From Helicobacter sp. (GTDB lineage: Bacteria; Campylobacterota; Campylobacteria; Campylobacterales; Helicobacteraceae), in the NCBI GenBank assembly GCA_022766795.1, contig JALEPE010000040.1:1-5467 (forward strand): a DNA stretch of 5,467 nucleotides, given 5' to 3'. The notes below the pieces were generated by a model. The model ran no database searches, was not told the origin of the DNA, and saw only the letters and a list, made by a program, of their open reading frames with translations. Position numbers and translations under genes: made by a program. Numbering within the stretch: position 1 is the stretch's first letter; each line of letters opens with the position of its first letter. Below are positions 5,467 through 5,467 of this stretch, piece by piece.

Positions 5467-5467
5467 T

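Overview
This is an AT-rich window whose gene families (VirB9 and VirB10 type IV secretion proteins, a Rep_3-like plasmid initiator) and codon use suggest a Campylobacterota host, most likely a Helicobacter or close relative. The genus is an inference from style and was not tested by a search. The content fits a plasmid or plasmid-derived integrated element.

Layout. (1) Minus strand, 1-275: two tiny genes with signal-peptide-like starts, overlapping by ATGA and read out of the left edge. (2) 276-431: a compact control region. It holds a strong-looking leftward promoter (TTGACT - 19 bp - TATAAT) with a perfect dyad in its long spacer, then four direct repeats at 21-23 bp spacing and a 16-bp perfect inverted repeat. 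(3) Plus strand, 423-890: remains of a single-pass membrane/coiled-coil protein with no intact start. (4) 891-1078: a very AT-rich iteron-like region, then a Rep_3-type initiator gene (1079-1869) broken by a one-base deletion and a nonsense codon. (5) Plus strand, 1882-3225: a tightly packed run of a 100-aa unknown gene, a 21-aa ORF that looks like a truncated relative of it, and a DUF5131 (phage Gp37/Gp68, three-Cys) gene with two in-frame stops. A possible small convergent ORF follows. (6) Minus strand, 3374 to the right edge: intact virB9 (entering from the right), virB10 and a 45-aa charged helical ORF, all coupled by overlaps or short gaps.

How it fits together. If the source molecule is circular, the promoter at about 310 could start a leftward transfer operon whose end is virB9-virB10-45-aa ORF at 5467-3374. 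The region between would then contain the replication origin and cargo; this is speculative. The contrast is notable: the visible transfer genes are open and well spaced, while three of the plus-strand genes carry inactivating lesions, including the replication initiator. Either the element no longer replicates by this Rep (integrated or mobilised remnant, or a second Rep elsewhere), or the assembly contains errors. No relaxase, coupling protein, VirB4/VirB11 ATPase, tRNA, CRISPR or insertion sequence is visible.
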